Of a stretch of DNA of 64,000 bases, positions 33,018 to 42,217 are shown one piece after another. Every line of letters starts with the position of its first letter. The first letter of the stretch is position 1. Made by a program: the position numbers and the translations under genes. The stretch is from NCBI RefSeq assembly GCF_900019265.1, contig NZ_CYGX02000012.1, positions 144,383 through 208,382 of the forward strand. The letters are read 5' to 3'. This stretch comes from Paraburkholderia ribeironis (GTDB lineage: Bacteria; Pseudomonadota; Gammaproteobacteria; Burkholderiales; Burkholderiaceae). The notes under the pieces were generated by a model, which did not search any database, was not told the origin of the DNA, and worked only from the letters and a program-made list of their open reading frames with translations.

Positions 33018-33917
33018 ATGATTTCGTCCGCCGACCCAGCGTTGTCGGGCTCCGTTCGCGTGGCCGACATCCCGCCCGAGTTCCAGCCGTCCGAAACGCA
33101 CCCGATCCGCGTGCGCTCCCGGCCGATGCCGTCGGGCTGGCACATCGCGCGCCACACGCATGCGTGGGCGCAGGTGGCCTATGCGTCGCGCGGCGTGCTG
33201 CGCGTCGCGACCACCGGCACGACATGGATGGTGCCGCCGTCGCGGGCAATCTGGCTGCCGCCGCATGTGACGCACGAAGTGGTGGCCGTCGAGGACGCGT
33301 TCCTGCGCACGCTCTATATCACCGAAAGCACCGTGCCGGCCGGACTCGATACGCCGCGCGTCGTCGAAGTCTCCGATCTGCTGCGTGAGGTGATCGCCGC
33401 GCTCGATACGCCTGGCATTTCAGCGGCGCGCGAGCAGTTGCTCGGCGCCCTCGCGCTCGACGAACTGACGCGCTCGGAGCCGCTGCCGCTGTCCGTGCCG
33501 ATGCCCAACGAAAAGCGTCTGCGTGCGCTATGCGAGGCCGTGATCGCGGACCCGACTCATGGCGAATCGCTCGAACAATGGGCGTCCAGCGTAGGCGCGA
33601 GTACGCGTACGATTGCGCGGCTGTTTCGCCAGGAGTTGGGCGTGAGTTTTTCGCAATGGCGTCAGCAGGCGATTCTGGCGCGGGCGATTCCGCTATTGAG
33701 CCAGGGACGGCCGCTCGCGCATGTCGCGCAGGAGCTCGGATACCAGAGCCAAAGCGCGTTCTCCGCGATGTTCCGGCGGGCCTTCGGCGAAAGTCCGCGT
33801 GCGTTTATCGAGCGGGGTTCGGAACATCGCGTGGAGCATGGCGAGCACGGCAAGGCGGACGCGGACGAAGACATGACGCGGGATCGCGCGGATGCGCCGA
33901 GCGGTATCGGACGCTAG
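33018..33917 (+). CDS. AraC-family transcriptional regulator
   Basis: 299 residues. N-terminal cupin sensor domain (about 25-110: PSGWHIARHTHAWAQVAYASRG with cupin histidines, WLPPHVTHEVV) and a C-terminal double helix-turn-helix (about 185-275: ASSVGASTRTIARLFRQELG and VAQELGYQSQSAFSAMFRRAFG). It resembles NimR/YdeO-like cupin AraC proteins, which often control neighbouring efflux genes, but no transporter lies adjacent. The C-terminal 25 residues are charged and unconserved-looking. Start taken at MISSADPALSG. Confidence 0.9.
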   Translation: MISSADPALSGSVRVADIPPEFQPSETHPIRVRSRPMPSGWHIARHTHAWAQVAYASRGVLRVATTGTTWMVPPSRAIWLPPHVTHEVVAVEDAFLRTLYITESTVPAGLDTPRVVEVSDLLREVIAALDTPGISAAREQLLGALALDELTRSEPLPLSVPMPNEKRLRALCEAVIADPTHGESLEQWASSVGASTRTIARLFRQELGVSFSQWRQQAILARAIPLLSQGRPLAHVAQELGYQSQSAFSAMFRRAFGESPRAFIERGSEHRVEHGEHGKADADEDMTRDRADAPSGIGR

Positions 33918-33943
33918 CACGCCAGGAAAATGGAGTTCCGGCC

Positions 33944-34408
33944 TCAGACCCGCCGCGCCAGATGGCGGATCGCGCCAAGCTGCGCGAGACGCGGCCCCGC
34001 GAGCTTGTATCCCTTGCGCTGATAGAGCCGCGCCGCGGGATTGTCGACGAACACGCGCAGCTGCAGTTCGCGCAGCCCACGCTCGCGCGCCCATTGATGT
34101 GAGATGTCGAGCAGATAAGTGCCGGCGCCCAGCCGCCGATACCCTTCGGCGATCTGCACGTCGCGGATATGGAGCGAATCGCCCTCCTGCGTGATGCGCA
34201 GCACGCCGATCGGCTGGCCCGCCAGTTCGAGAATGAAATTCTCCGATTCGCGCCAGCTGCCGAGGAACAGATCGCTGCGCCATACCAGATGGTGCCGGTC
34301 ATAGTAGCCGCCCATGTTGTTACGGGTCAGCGCCTCAGCGAACTCGAAATCATCCATGCTGGCGCTGCGCAGATGAAACGGTGACGGGGCTTCGGCTGGA
34401 TCGAACAT
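33944..34408 (-). CDS. GNAT family N-acetyltransferase
   Basis: 154-residue acetyltransferase with the acetyl-CoA loop AEGYRRLGAGTYLLD and the C-terminal NPAARLYQRKGYKLAG. The N-terminus FHLRSASMDDFEFAEALT is a standard GNAT start. The substrate is unknown. I choose the ATG at MFDPAEAPSPF; upstream in-frame codons run into the tRNA terminator. It converges with the AraC gene. Confidence 0.85.
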   Translation of the reverse strand: MFDPAEAPSPFHLRSASMDDFEFAEALTRNNMGGYYDRHHLVWRSDLFLGSWRESENFILELAGQPIGVLRITQEGDSLHIRDVQIAEGYRRLGAGTYLLDISHQWARERGLRELQLRVFVDNPAARLYQRKGYKLAGPRLAQLGAIRHLARRV

Positions 34409-34543
34409 GGTGGCGCGGCGAGGATGAGTCGGATCAACGGTAAAACAGGCCGCGCGCGCTGGCAATGGCTGTTTGTCCCGACCGTGCTCAGGGGCGATGG
34501 CCAGCGCGTCCAGCGCACGCCCGGGGGCAATGGTCAGCGGCAA

Positions 34544-34576
34544 TAAAAAAAGCCCACTTCTTGCGAAGTGGGCTTT
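34544..34576 (-). terminator. Terminator of the tRNA operon
   Basis: On the minus strand a 10-bp stem agcccacttc/gaagtgggct with a 4-nt loop is followed by a run of Ts (aaaaaaa on the plus strand at 34545-34551), directly after tRNA-Asp. Confidence 0.88.
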
Positions 34577-34584
34577 CTAAAATC

Positions 34585-34661
34585 TGGCGGAGCGGACGGG
34601 ACTCGAACCCGCGACCCCCGGCGTGACAGGCCGGTATTCTAACCAACTGAACTACCGCTCC
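34585..34661 (-). tRNA. tRNA-Asp (GUC), copy 1
   Basis: 77 nt including an encoded CCA. Anticodon loop ctGTCac gives GUC. Acceptor stem GGAGCGG/CCGCTCC, T loop GTTCGAGTC. Last gene of the tRNA cluster. It differs from copy 2 by a compensatory acceptor-stem change and one D-loop base. Confidence 0.97.
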
Positions 34662-34744
34662 AGATTTTTTGCACCGCGGCGTGTGAGCGATACTCATGCG
34701 CCTGCTGCGCCGTTCAAACTTCCAACCGAACGACGCCGAAGTTC

Positions 34745-34820
34745 TGGCGTCCCCTAGGGGATTCGAACCCCTGTACTCACCGTGAAAGGGTGATGTCCTA
34801 GGCCTCTAGACGAAGGGGAC
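34745..34820 (-). tRNA. tRNA-Glu (UUC), copy 1
   Basis: 76 nt with encoded CCA. Anticodon loop ctTTCac gives UUC. Acceptor stem GTCCCCT/AGGGGAC. Identical to copy 2 as far as I can read. Confidence 0.97.
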
Positions 34821-34844
34821 AACGTACTGCTTACACCTTTAATG

Positions 34845-34879
34845 AAAAAGCCCGTTCAGGTTTGTATGAACGGGCTTTG
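34845..34879 (-). terminator. Terminator-like hairpin inside the tRNA cluster
   Basis: Stem agcccgttca/tgaacgggct with an 8-nt loop, As on the plus strand at its left flank giving Ts on the minus strand. It lies between tRNA-Asp copy 2 and tRNA-Glu copy 1, so it would end the Ala-Glu-Asp transcript unless bypassed; alternatively it is a processing hairpin. Confidence 0.7.
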
Positions 34880-34881
34880 TC

Positions 34882-34958
34882 TGGCGGAGTGGACGGGACT
34901 CGAACCCGCGACCCCCGGCGTGACAGGCCGGTATTCTAACCGACTGAACTACCACTCC
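34882..34958 (-). tRNA. tRNA-Asp (GUC), copy 2
   Basis: 77 nt with encoded CCA and GUC anticodon. Acceptor stem GGAGTGG/CCACTCC: the C-G pair of copy 1 is a T-A pair here, so pairing is kept. One D-loop base also differs. Confidence 0.97.
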
Positions 34959-35062
34959 AGTCTTTACATCTGGCTTGCGAGCGTCGGTTATTTCTCTGCA
35001 AGCTGCGCTGCTTTACCGCCAATCGGGCCTTGAAACCCGAACACTAAAGCGACGCTGATGTT

Positions 35063-35138
35063 TGGCGTCCCCTAGGGGATTCGAACCCCTGTACTCACCG
35101 TGAAAGGGTGATGTCCTAGGCCTCTAGACGAAGGGGAC
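35063..35138 (-). tRNA. tRNA-Glu (UUC), copy 2
   Basis: 76 nt with encoded CCA and UUC anticodon; same sequence as copy 1. Lies between tRNA-Ala and tRNA-Asp copy 2. Confidence 0.97.
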
Positions 35139-35303
35139 ATAATCTTTTCAGATCTGTCTCTAACTCGCTGCCAACTTACGCTAACTTGTCAGTTATTTCG
35201 TTTCGTCAACCGCGAAGACCGCTATCTTAACTACGTTACAACCGTTTGTGAAGTCTTTTTTTCTACAACTTCCGGACTTCGGAACAACTTTACTCTGCTT
35301 TGT

Positions 35304-35379
<76 letters not shown>

Positions 35380-35400
35380 GTCGCACATCAGAGAAACGAG

Positions 35401-35429
35401 ATTTTAGAGACCAATTTGCGCTTTGTAAA
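35401..35429 (-). promoter_or_regulatory. Sigma70 promoter of the tRNA operon
   Basis: On the minus strand TTTACA (35429-35424) and TAAAAT (35406-35401) are separated by exactly 17 bp, 22 nt upstream of tRNA-Ala. Confidence 0.8.
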
Positions 35430-35500
35430 TACCCTTTGAGCAATTACATGCGACTTTTTTCGAGCCGCATGCAAACCCTCTCAATGCACGCGCGAACGCA

Positions 35501-36910
35501 TCAGGCCAGCGCTTTTTCAATACGGCTCACGACGACGTCACGCCCGAACAGCATCAGCACGCTGTCGATCGACGGCGTATGCGTCGTGCCCGCCACCAGC
35601 AGACGCACCGGCATCGCCAGTTGCGGCATCTTCAGCTTGTGCGCACCGAGCGTGGCCTTCAGTGCGGCGGCAATCGCCTCTTTGGTCCATTCCACCGTCT
35701 TCAGCACAGCGGCCAGATCGGCGAGCGCCGGACGCACGGCGTCGGTCATGTGCTGCGCCAGCGCTTCGGCGTCAGGGGCCGGAACCCGGTAGAACATCGC
35801 GGCGTTCTCCGCAATCTCCTTCACCGTCACCGCGCGATCTTTCAGCAAGCCCACCACCACCGGCAGATCCGCACCCTGAGCGAGCGCAGCTTCGTCGATA
35901 CCCAATTCGGCGAAGAACGGTTTGGCGAGCCCGGCGAGGCGCGCGTTATCCGCTTCCTTGATGTAGTGCGCGTTCAACCAGCTGAGCTTGTCGTGGTCAT
36001 ATTGTGCCGGCGACTTGCCCAGGTGCTCCAGATCGAACCATTCGACGAACTGCTCGCGCGAGAAGATTTCCGCGTCGCCATGCGACCAGCCCAGACGCGC
36101 CAGATAGTTGACCACCGCTTCCGGCAGATACCCGGCGTCGCGATAACCCACCACGCTCATCGCGCCATGGCGCTTGCTCATCTTCTCGCCCTGCTCGTTC
36201 AGCACGGTCGGCAAGTGCGCGTACACCGGCGGCTCGCCGCCGAGTGCGCGCAGGATGTTGATCTGCCGCGGCGTATTGTTCACGTGGTCGTCGCCACGGA
36301 TCACGTGCGTGATGCGCATGTCCAGATCGTCGACCACCACGCAGAAGTTGTACGTCGGCGTGCCGTCCGGGCGCGCGATCACGAGGTCGTCGAGTTCTTC
36401 GTTCGAAATTTCGATGCGGCCCTTCACAGCGTCGTCCCACGCGACCATGCCCGTCAATGGATTGCGGAAGCGCATGACGGGTTGAACGCCCGCGGGCGGC
36501 TGCGGCAGAACCTTGCCTGGCTCCGGACGCCACGTGCCGTCATAACGCGGCTTCTCGCCGGCTTCGCGTTGCCGCTCGCGCAGCGCATCCAGTTCTTCCG
36601 TCGACATGTAGCACGGGTACACCAACCCCGCGTCCTGCATCTGGCGAAGCACTTCGCGGTAACGGTCCATCCGCTGCATCTGGTAGAACGGACCTTCGTC
36701 GAAATCGAGGCCGAGCCACGCCATGCCTTCCAGAATGGCGTCGACCGATTCGGTGGTAGAGCGCTCGACGTCAGTGTCCTCGATCCGCAGCACGAAAGCC
36801 CCGTTCATCTTGCGCGCGAACGCCCACGGATAGAGCGCGGAGCGAATGTTGCCGAGGTGGATGAAGCCGGTGGGACTCGGTGCGAAACGGGTACGAACGG
36901 AGGTGGTCAT
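35501..36910 (-). CDS. gltX: Glutamate--tRNA ligase
   Basis: Class I aminoacyl-tRNA synthetase charging tRNA-Glu. 469 residues. The HIGH motif appears as HLGN at residues 18-21 and KMSKR at 243-247. The bacterial discriminating-type length and full C-terminal anticodon-binding domain are present. Downstream on the same strand come the tRNA genes, including two for tRNA-Glu, its own substrate; the tRNA operon has its own promoter between them. Confidence 0.97.
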   Translation of the reverse strand: MTTSVRTRFAPSPTGFIHLGNIRSALYPWAFARKMNGAFVLRIEDTDVERSTTESVDAILEGMAWLGLDFDEGPFYQMQRMDRYREVLRQMQDAGLVYPCYMSTEELDALRERQREAGEKPRYDGTWRPEPGKVLPQPPAGVQPVMRFRNPLTGMVAWDDAVKGRIEISNEELDDLVIARPDGTPTYNFCVVVDDLDMRITHVIRGDDHVNNTPRQINILRALGGEPPVYAHLPTVLNEQGEKMSKRHGAMSVVGYRDAGYLPEAVVNYLARLGWSHGDAEIFSREQFVEWFDLEHLGKSPAQYDHDKLSWLNAHYIKEADNARLAGLAKPFFAELGIDEAALAQGADLPVVVGLLKDRAVTVKEIAENAAMFYRVPAPDAEALAQHMTDAVRPALADLAAVLKTVEWTKEAIAAALKATLGAHKLKMPQLAMPVRLLVAGTTHTPSIDSVLMLFGRDVVVSRIEKALA

Positions 36911-37530
36911 TAGCGGTTACTCGAAAAGCAGGCGCCGGCACCTCACGCGGATATCACCCGTGAAGCGCGGCAGCAAAGCGCGCCCATGCGGCCGGGAACG
37001 CCGTCCATGGACGCGGAGGAAATAAATGCGAGAGCCGAATTATACCCGCCGCACGCGCGTTGCCCGACCTCGTCCGAACGGCTGATGGCCGCGCGGACGA
37101 CGCGCGTTGGCGCCTGCCGCGGCGGCTTGTTCAGCCTGCCTGACGGGACTCGCATGCGGCGCTGGTCAGCAGTTCAGCCGCAGCGATTGCAAGACACGCG
37201 AGCCGCCCCCCTGATTGCGCCGCTGCCATGCCTCGCTGCGTCCGCGCGTGTCGGCTATGCATCGGCCGCGCGTCATCGAGCGCCCAGGAGCCGGGTCGCC
37301 CGCGCCTCGCGAAAGCCGCGCGCCGCATCAACCGAAGGCTTCCTCTGCAACGTTTCATTACCAGGCCGACGCGCGCGCAGGGCTTTGATTTATGATGTGC
37401 GCGCGCGACGGTTGGAGATAGATCAATCGCGCGTGGAATCGCCACCGCGATTCCGGCCGTCCGACTATCAGCCTGATCGCGGCCCGCGACGACGCCGATT
37501 GCGTCGCCCGCGCCGTCGCTGGAGAATTCG
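36911..37530. other. 620-bp gap between gltX and the patatin gene
   Basis: Open frames exist on both strands (for example 36986-37534 plus), but they are Arg/Pro/Ala-rich without recognisable features and I do not accept them. I see no RNA gene. Promoters for the divergent flanking genes must lie here; TATGAT near 37393 is a possible -10 for the patatin gene. Confidence 0.5.
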
Positions 37531-38478
37531 TTGAAACCCTCGTCGCCCCGTCTTACCCGCCGCAACTTTTCATTGGCAGCCGCCTCCGCGCTACTGGCCG
37601 CCTGCACCACCACTGGCAGCAAAACCGACAGCACCCCGGTCGCCGCCACCCCCACGCTCCCCCCGCCACCGCTTGACAAGCCGCAGCGGCCCATCCGTGT
37701 CGCCTTGGCGCTGGGCGGCGGCGCGGCGCGCGGCTTCGCGCACATCGGCGTGATCAAGGCGCTGGAGGCGCGCAATATTCAGATCGATCTGGTGGCCGGC
37801 ACCAGCGCCGGGTCGGTGGTCGGTGCACTGTACGCGTCGGGCATGAACGGCTTTGCGCTGAACAAGCTCGCGCTGAACATGGACGAAGCCTCGATCAGCG
37901 ACTGGGCCATGCCGTTTCGCACGCGCGGTTTTCTGCAGGGTGTCGCGCTGCAGAACTACCTGAATACGACGCTGAACAATCGCCCGATCGAAAAGATGAC
38001 CAAGCCGCTCGGCGTGGTCGCAACGGATCTGAAAACCGGCCAGCCAATCCTGTTCCAGCGCGGCAATACCGGCGTCGCGGTGCGCGCGTCGTGCAGCGTG
38101 CCGTCGATTTTCGAGCCTGTGAAGATCGGCGGACATGAATATGTTGACGGCGGCCTCGTGAGTCCGGTGCCGGCTTCATTCGCGCGCAAGATGGGGGCGG
38201 ATTTCGTGATCGCCGTGGATATCTCGCAGCGCCCGGAAAGCGGTCTGACGGCCAGTTCGTTCGATGTGCTGATGCAGACTTTCACGATCATGGGCCAGAC
38301 GATCAAGGCCTATGAACTCGACAAGTATGCCGACGTCGTGATCCGGCCGAATCTGGCCGCGATGAGCGGCAGTGATTTCTCGCAGCGCAACGCCGCGATT
38401 CTGGCCGGTGAAGAAGCGGCGGCGAGGATAATGCCGGAGTTGCAACGCAAGCTGGCCGCACGTCGCGTCGCGGCGTAA
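37531..38478 (+). CDS. Patatin-like phospholipase, probable lipoprotein (RssA-like)
   Basis: 315-residue patatin-family serine hydrolase. Catalytic dyad region: oxyanion loop GGGAARGFAH (62-71), nucleophile Ser92 in GTSAG, and the catalytic Asp in YVDGGLVSP. The N-terminus has a twin-arginine-like TRRNFS (9-14), a hydrophobic stretch and a lipobox LLAAC with Cys25, so it is likely exported and lipid-anchored; E. coli RssA itself is cytoplasmic. The start is TTG with ggag seven bases upstream. The Thr/Pro-rich segment 26-50 is a linker. Confidence 0.88.
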   Translation: MKPSSPRLTRRNFSLAAASALLAACTTTGSKTDSTPVAATPTLPPPPLDKPQRPIRVALALGGGAARGFAHIGVIKALEARNIQIDLVAGTSAGSVVGALYASGMNGFALNKLALNMDEASISDWAMPFRTRGFLQGVALQNYLNTTLNNRPIEKMTKPLGVVATDLKTGQPILFQRGNTGVAVRASCSVPSIFEPVKIGGHEYVDGGLVSPVPASFARKMGADFVIAVDISQRPESGLTASSFDVLMQTFTIMGQTIKAYELDKYADVVIRPNLAAMSGSDFSQRNAAILAGEEAAARIMPELQRKLAARRVAA

Positions 38479-38609
38479 GCTGGCTGCGCGGCGCGGATTG
38501 CACCGTTGCCCACCAGACAGCGCAGCGGTACAGCCGCGCGAGGAGGATCCCGGCGCGACCCGAGCCACAAAAGCGCTGCGCCCGCGCGCAAAAGCCCGCC
38601 GCCCAATGC

Positions 38610-38643
38610 AAAAAGCCTGCTTCGAACGAAGCAGGCTTTTTCT
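38610..38643. terminator. Bidirectional terminator between convergent genes
   Basis: Stem aaaagcctgcttcg/cgaagcaggctttt (14 bp) with a tiny loop, flanked by As on the left and Ts on the right, so it can end both the patatin and the NlpC/P60 transcripts. Confidence 0.9.
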
Positions 38644-38676
38644 TATGCCAGACACGGCACCGCGGACTCAGGCGGA

Positions 38677-39342
38677 TCAGTTATTCGCACCAATCGTCGC
38701 ATTCACGCGCTTGCGCAGATCTTCGCCTTCCTGAAAGGATGCCTCGATCCGGCGCGCACCCGTGAAGCGCTTTTCCCAGTAGCCGCTATCCATGTCATCG
38801 ACACGGATGGTGCTGCCTGTGGACGGCGAATGCACGAACTTGTTGTCGCCAATATAGATGCCAACGTGCGAGAACGTGCGGCGCATCGTGTTGAAAAACA
38901 CCAGATCGCCCGGCTTCAGGTCGCTCACGCGGACCTTCTCGCCGACGCGGCTCATTTCTTCCGCGCGGCGCGGCAAGGCCATGCCGAGCGTATCCTGGAA
39001 CACGTAGCGCACGAATCCGCTGCAATCGAGCCCTGAATCAGGGGTATTGCCCCCCCAACGGTAGCGAACGCCGATCATGTTTAGTGCGCCGACCACCACG
39101 TCTCCCGCTTTGCCGGCCATGCCGGAAAGGAAGGATTTGGCGCGACTATCGCTGTCGGAAGCAGCGTTTTGCGAACTGGAGGCGGACAAAGAATTCGACC
39201 CGCTAGAGGTCGAATATGAGACATTCTGGGTGAAATTGCTTGCTTCATCGGCGAACGCGCCGGGAGCTGCTGCCATCAAGACGCCAATGAACATCCCGGC
39301 GACGACGCGCGTGCAAGCCTGGGTCAGGTTTCTGCGCTGCAT
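38677..39342 (-). CDS. C40-family (NlpC/P60) peptidoglycan hydrolase
   Basis: 221-residue exported endopeptidase predicted to cut D-Glu-DAP bonds in peptidoglycan stems. Signal peptide (residues 1-31, cleavage near AFA-DE). A Ser-rich linker (35-67) leads to the catalytic domain with Cys107 in LDCSGFVRYVF, His159 in SHVGIYIG and His171 in FVHSP. It follows yejABEF on the same strand but has its own sigma70 promoter. It is a housekeeping-type cell-wall enzyme, comparable to Spr/MepS. Confidence 0.92.
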   Translation of the reverse strand: MQRRNLTQACTRVVAGMFIGVLMAAAPGAFADEASNFTQNVSYSTSSGSNSLSASSSQNAASDSDSRAKSFLSGMAGKAGDVVVGALNMIGVRYRWGGNTPDSGLDCSGFVRYVFQDTLGMALPRRAEEMSRVGEKVRVSDLKPGDLVFFNTMRRTFSHVGIYIGDNKFVHSPSTGSTIRVDDMDSGYWEKRFTGARRIEASFQEGEDLRKRVNATIGANN

Positions 39343-39395
39343 TGGTCTGTAGTTTTTGCCTGAAAATCAGTGGGCTACGAAAAAAAGTTTGGTCG

Positions 39396-39424
39396 ATACT
39401 AGCCAGTAAGTATTCACGTGTCAA
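39396..39424 (-). promoter_or_regulatory. Sigma70 promoter of the NlpC/P60 gene
   Basis: On the minus strand a consensus TTGACA (39424-39419), a 17-bp spacer and TAGTAT (39401-39396), 54 nt before the start codon. Confidence 0.85.
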
Positions 39425-39479
39425 AACAAATAGAAAAATTCAATCAACAAGCGCACCTAATTGGTGAAAGGGTGAAAAA

Positions 39480-41114
39480 TCAAGGGTCAAGCGCTGCTTT
39501 CAGCAGCTTTCGCGTGTACGGATGCGACGGGTTCGCAAAAATTTTCTCAATCTCCCCGCTTTCGACGATACAACCGTTTTGCATCACCGCCACGCGATGC
39601 GCCATCGCCCCGATCACCGCCAGATCGTGGCTGATGAAAACGAAGCCGAGGTTGTACTTCTGTTGCAATCCGGCAAGCAATTTCAGCACCTGCTGCTGGA
39701 TCGAAACATCGAGCGCGCTGGTCGGTTCGTCGAGGATCAGCACGCGCGGCTCCAGCACCAGGGCGCGCGCTATCGCAATCCGCTGACGCTGGCCGCCGGA
39801 GAATTCATGCGGATAGCGATACAGCACCGTGCGGTCGAGGCCGACTTCGCGCAGCACGGAGATCACCTTGTCGCGCCGCGCTTGTGATGTCATCTGCGGC
39901 CGATGTAACGCGAGCCCCTCGCCGACGATCCTCTCGATGGTCTGGCGCGGCGAAAGCGAACTGAACGGATCCTGAAACACCACCTGCATGTTCGAGCGCA
40001 ACGCGGTCTGTTCGGCGCCGCGATAGGTGCCGAGTGGCCTGCCCTGAAACTCGATCTCGCCGTGCGCGGTGCGTTGCAGACCGAGCAGCGCCATCGCGAG
40101 GGTCGACTTGCCCGAACCCGATTCGCCGACGATCCCGAGCGTTTCGCCCTGCCGCACGGACACGTCCGCCTGCGCGACCGCCCGGAAACGTCCCGAGCGG
40201 AACCAGCCGCGAAAGCCAGGCAGCTTCGTTCTGAAATCGACCGACACCTCGCGCGCTTCGAGCAACACCGGCGAGATCGGCAATACCGGCACCACCGTGC
40301 GCTGCGGCCGGCTCGCCAGCAGGCGCTGCGTGTATGGATGCTGCGGCGCCTCGAACACCCGCTCGACCGGTCCGCTCTCCACCAGCACGCCCCGCTCCAT
40401 CACAGCAATGCGCTGCGCGAAGTGGCGCACCAGATTCAGATCGTGCGTGATCAGCAGCACCGCCATGCCGCGTTTGCTGGCTTCGTCGCGCTGCAGTTCC
40501 AGCAGCAGCTCGACGATCTGCGCGCGGATCGTCACGTCGAGCGCCGTGGTCGGCTCGTCGGCCAGCAGAAGCCGTGGACGGCACGCTAGCGCCATCGCGA
40601 TCATTGCGCGCTGACGCTGGCCGCCCGACAGCTGATGCGGATAGCTGTTCACGCGCTTGCCGGGTTCGGCGATACCGGTGCGCGCGAGCAGCGCGACCGC
40701 GCGTTTGCGCGCCTCGTTCGCCGTCACGCCATCATGCACGACGATGGTTTCCGCGATCTGGTCGCCGACCGTATAGAGCGGATTGAGCGCGGTCATCGGC
40801 TCCTGGAAGATCATCGCGATGTCCGAGCCGCGCAAGCCGCGCATCTCGCGCTCGCTGCTCGCGAGCAGATCCTTGCCATCGAAACGGATCGACCCGCTCA
40901 CCTGCGCGTCATTCAGGAGCCGCAGGATCGACAGTGCGGTCACGCTCTTGCCCGAGCCCGATTCGCCAACCAGTGCCACCCGTTCGCCTCGCTGGATCGC
41001 GAGCGTGACATCGTTCACCGCAACGGTCTCGCCGAACCTCACCTGCAGATGGTCGAGTTCCAGCAGCGGCGGCGCCGGCACCTGCGATGCGTGGTTCTGA
41101 ACCGTCGCGCTCAT
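39480..41114 (-). CDS. yejF: Peptide ABC transporter ATP-binding protein YejF
   Basis: 544-residue fused ATPase with two nucleotide-binding domains energising the YejABEF importer. Walker A GESGSGKSV (domain 1) and GESGSGKST (domain 2), signatures LSGGQRQRAMIAMA and FSGGQRQRIAIARA, Walker B LLADEPTTALD and LILDEPTSALD; each domain ends with an oligopeptide-type HPYT segment (QHPYTQRLL, SHPYTRKLL). The ATG (MSATVQNH) overlaps yejE by four bases. Confidence 0.95.
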   Translation of the reverse strand: MSATVQNHASQVPAPPLLELDHLQVRFGETVAVNDVTLAIQRGERVALVGESGSGKSVTALSILRLLNDAQVSGSIRFDGKDLLASSEREMRGLRGSDIAMIFQEPMTALNPLYTVGDQIAETIVVHDGVTANEARKRAVALLARTGIAEPGKRVNSYPHQLSGGQRQRAMIAMALACRPRLLLADEPTTALDVTIRAQIVELLLELQRDEASKRGMAVLLITHDLNLVRHFAQRIAVMERGVLVESGPVERVFEAPQHPYTQRLLASRPQRTVVPVLPISPVLLEAREVSVDFRTKLPGFRGWFRSGRFRAVAQADVSVRQGETLGIVGESGSGKSTLAMALLGLQRTAHGEIEFQGRPLGTYRGAEQTALRSNMQVVFQDPFSSLSPRQTIERIVGEGLALHRPQMTSQARRDKVISVLREVGLDRTVLYRYPHEFSGGQRQRIAIARALVLEPRVLILDEPTSALDVSIQQQVLKLLAGLQQKYNLGFVFISHDLAVIGAMAHRVAVMQNGCIVESGEIEKIFANPSHPYTRKLLKAALDP

Positions 41115-42217
41115 TGATTGCCTCCGGCGCGCATCGCGTCGGCGATGCGGGTATCGAGCGCGTTGCGCAGCGCATCGCCCATGAAGGTCAGCAGCAACAG
41201 CATCGCGACCAGCACACCGAAGGTGGACAACGAGATCCACCACGCGTCGAGATTCGCCTTGCCTTGCGCGAGCAGTTCACCGAGGCTGGGGGTCGGCGAC
41301 GGCACGCCGAGGCCGAGGAAATCGAGGCTCGTCAGCGCAAGGATCGCGCCGCTCATGCGGAACGGCAGGAACGTGATTACCGGCGTGAGGCTATTGGGCA
41401 GCACATGGCGCCACATGATCTGCCAGTTCGACAGGCCCATTGCGCGCGCCGCGCGCACATAGTCCTGCTGGCGATTGCGCAGAAACTCCGCGCGCACGTA
41501 ATCGGACAAGCCGATCCAGCCGAACAGCGAAAGCAGCACGATCAGCAGGATGAAACCCGGCTCGAAGATCGACGAAAAAATGATCAGCAGGTACAGCTCG
41601 GGCATCGCGCTCCAGATTTCGATCAGACGCTGGCCGATGATATCGGTTCGTCCTCCGAAATAACCTTGCACGGCGCCCGCGGCGATGCCGAGTATCGTGC
41701 CGATCAGCGTGAGCACGAGCCCGAACTCCACCGACACCCGGAAGCCATAGAGCAGGCGCGCGAACAGGTCGCGGCCGCGGTCGTCGGTGCCGAGCCAGTT
41801 CTCGCGCGACGGCGGCGCCGGGTTCGGCGCCTTCGAGAAGTAATTCAGCGTGTCGTAGTAGTAGCGGTTCGGCGGATACAGCGCGAAGTTGCCCGGCGCA
41901 TCGAAGCGGTGCCTGATGTACGGGTCGAGATAGTCGGCCGGCGTCGGAAAGTCGCCACCGAACGTGGTCTCGGCGTAAGTTTTGAAGAGCGGGAAATACA
42001 GATGGCCGTCGTAGCGCACCACCACCGGCTTGTCGTTCGACCATAGCGGACCTGCGAGACTCGCGGCGAACGCGACCACGAACACGATCAGGCTCCAGTA
42101 GCCGAGGCGTTGCTGGCGAAACCGCTGCCATACGCGGCGCGCGGACGAAGGCGACGCGAACGCGCGAGCGGTTTCGGTGCGCGCCGCCGCGTCGACTGAA
42201 AGGCGGGCTCGATTCAT
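41111..42217 (-). CDS. yejE: Peptide ABC transporter permease YejE
   Basis: 368-residue inner-membrane permease of the DppC/OppC type. One N-terminal membrane helix (about 45-67), a periplasmic segment rich in Tyr/Pro typical of YejE (DGHLYFPLFKTYAETTFGGD), then five helices and the EAA-loop (DYVRAARAMGLSNWQIMWRHVLPN). The ATG overlaps the yejB stop by one base. Confidence 0.95.
   Translation of the reverse strand: MNRARLSVDAAARTETARAFASPSSARRVWQRFRQQRLGYWSLIVFVVAFAASLAGPLWSNDKPVVVRYDGHLYFPLFKTYAETTFGGDFPTPADYLDPYIRHRFDAPGNFALYPPNRYYYDTLNYFSKAPNPAPPSRENWLGTDDRGRDLFARLLYGFRVSVEFGLVLTLIGTILGIAAGAVQGYFGGRTDIIGQRLIEIWSAMPELYLLIIFSSIFEPGFILLIVLLSLFGWIGLSDYVRAEFLRNRQQDYVRAARAMGLSNWQIMWRHVLPNSLTPVITFLPFRMSGAILALTSLDFLGLGVPSPTPSLGELLAQGKANLDAWWISLSTFGVLVAMLLLLTFMGDALRNALDTRIADAMRAGGNQ

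Noticed and set aside
36986..37534. 182-codon plus-strand frame before the patatin gene
   Set aside because: Arg/Pro-rich, no start signal, overlaps the patatin start.
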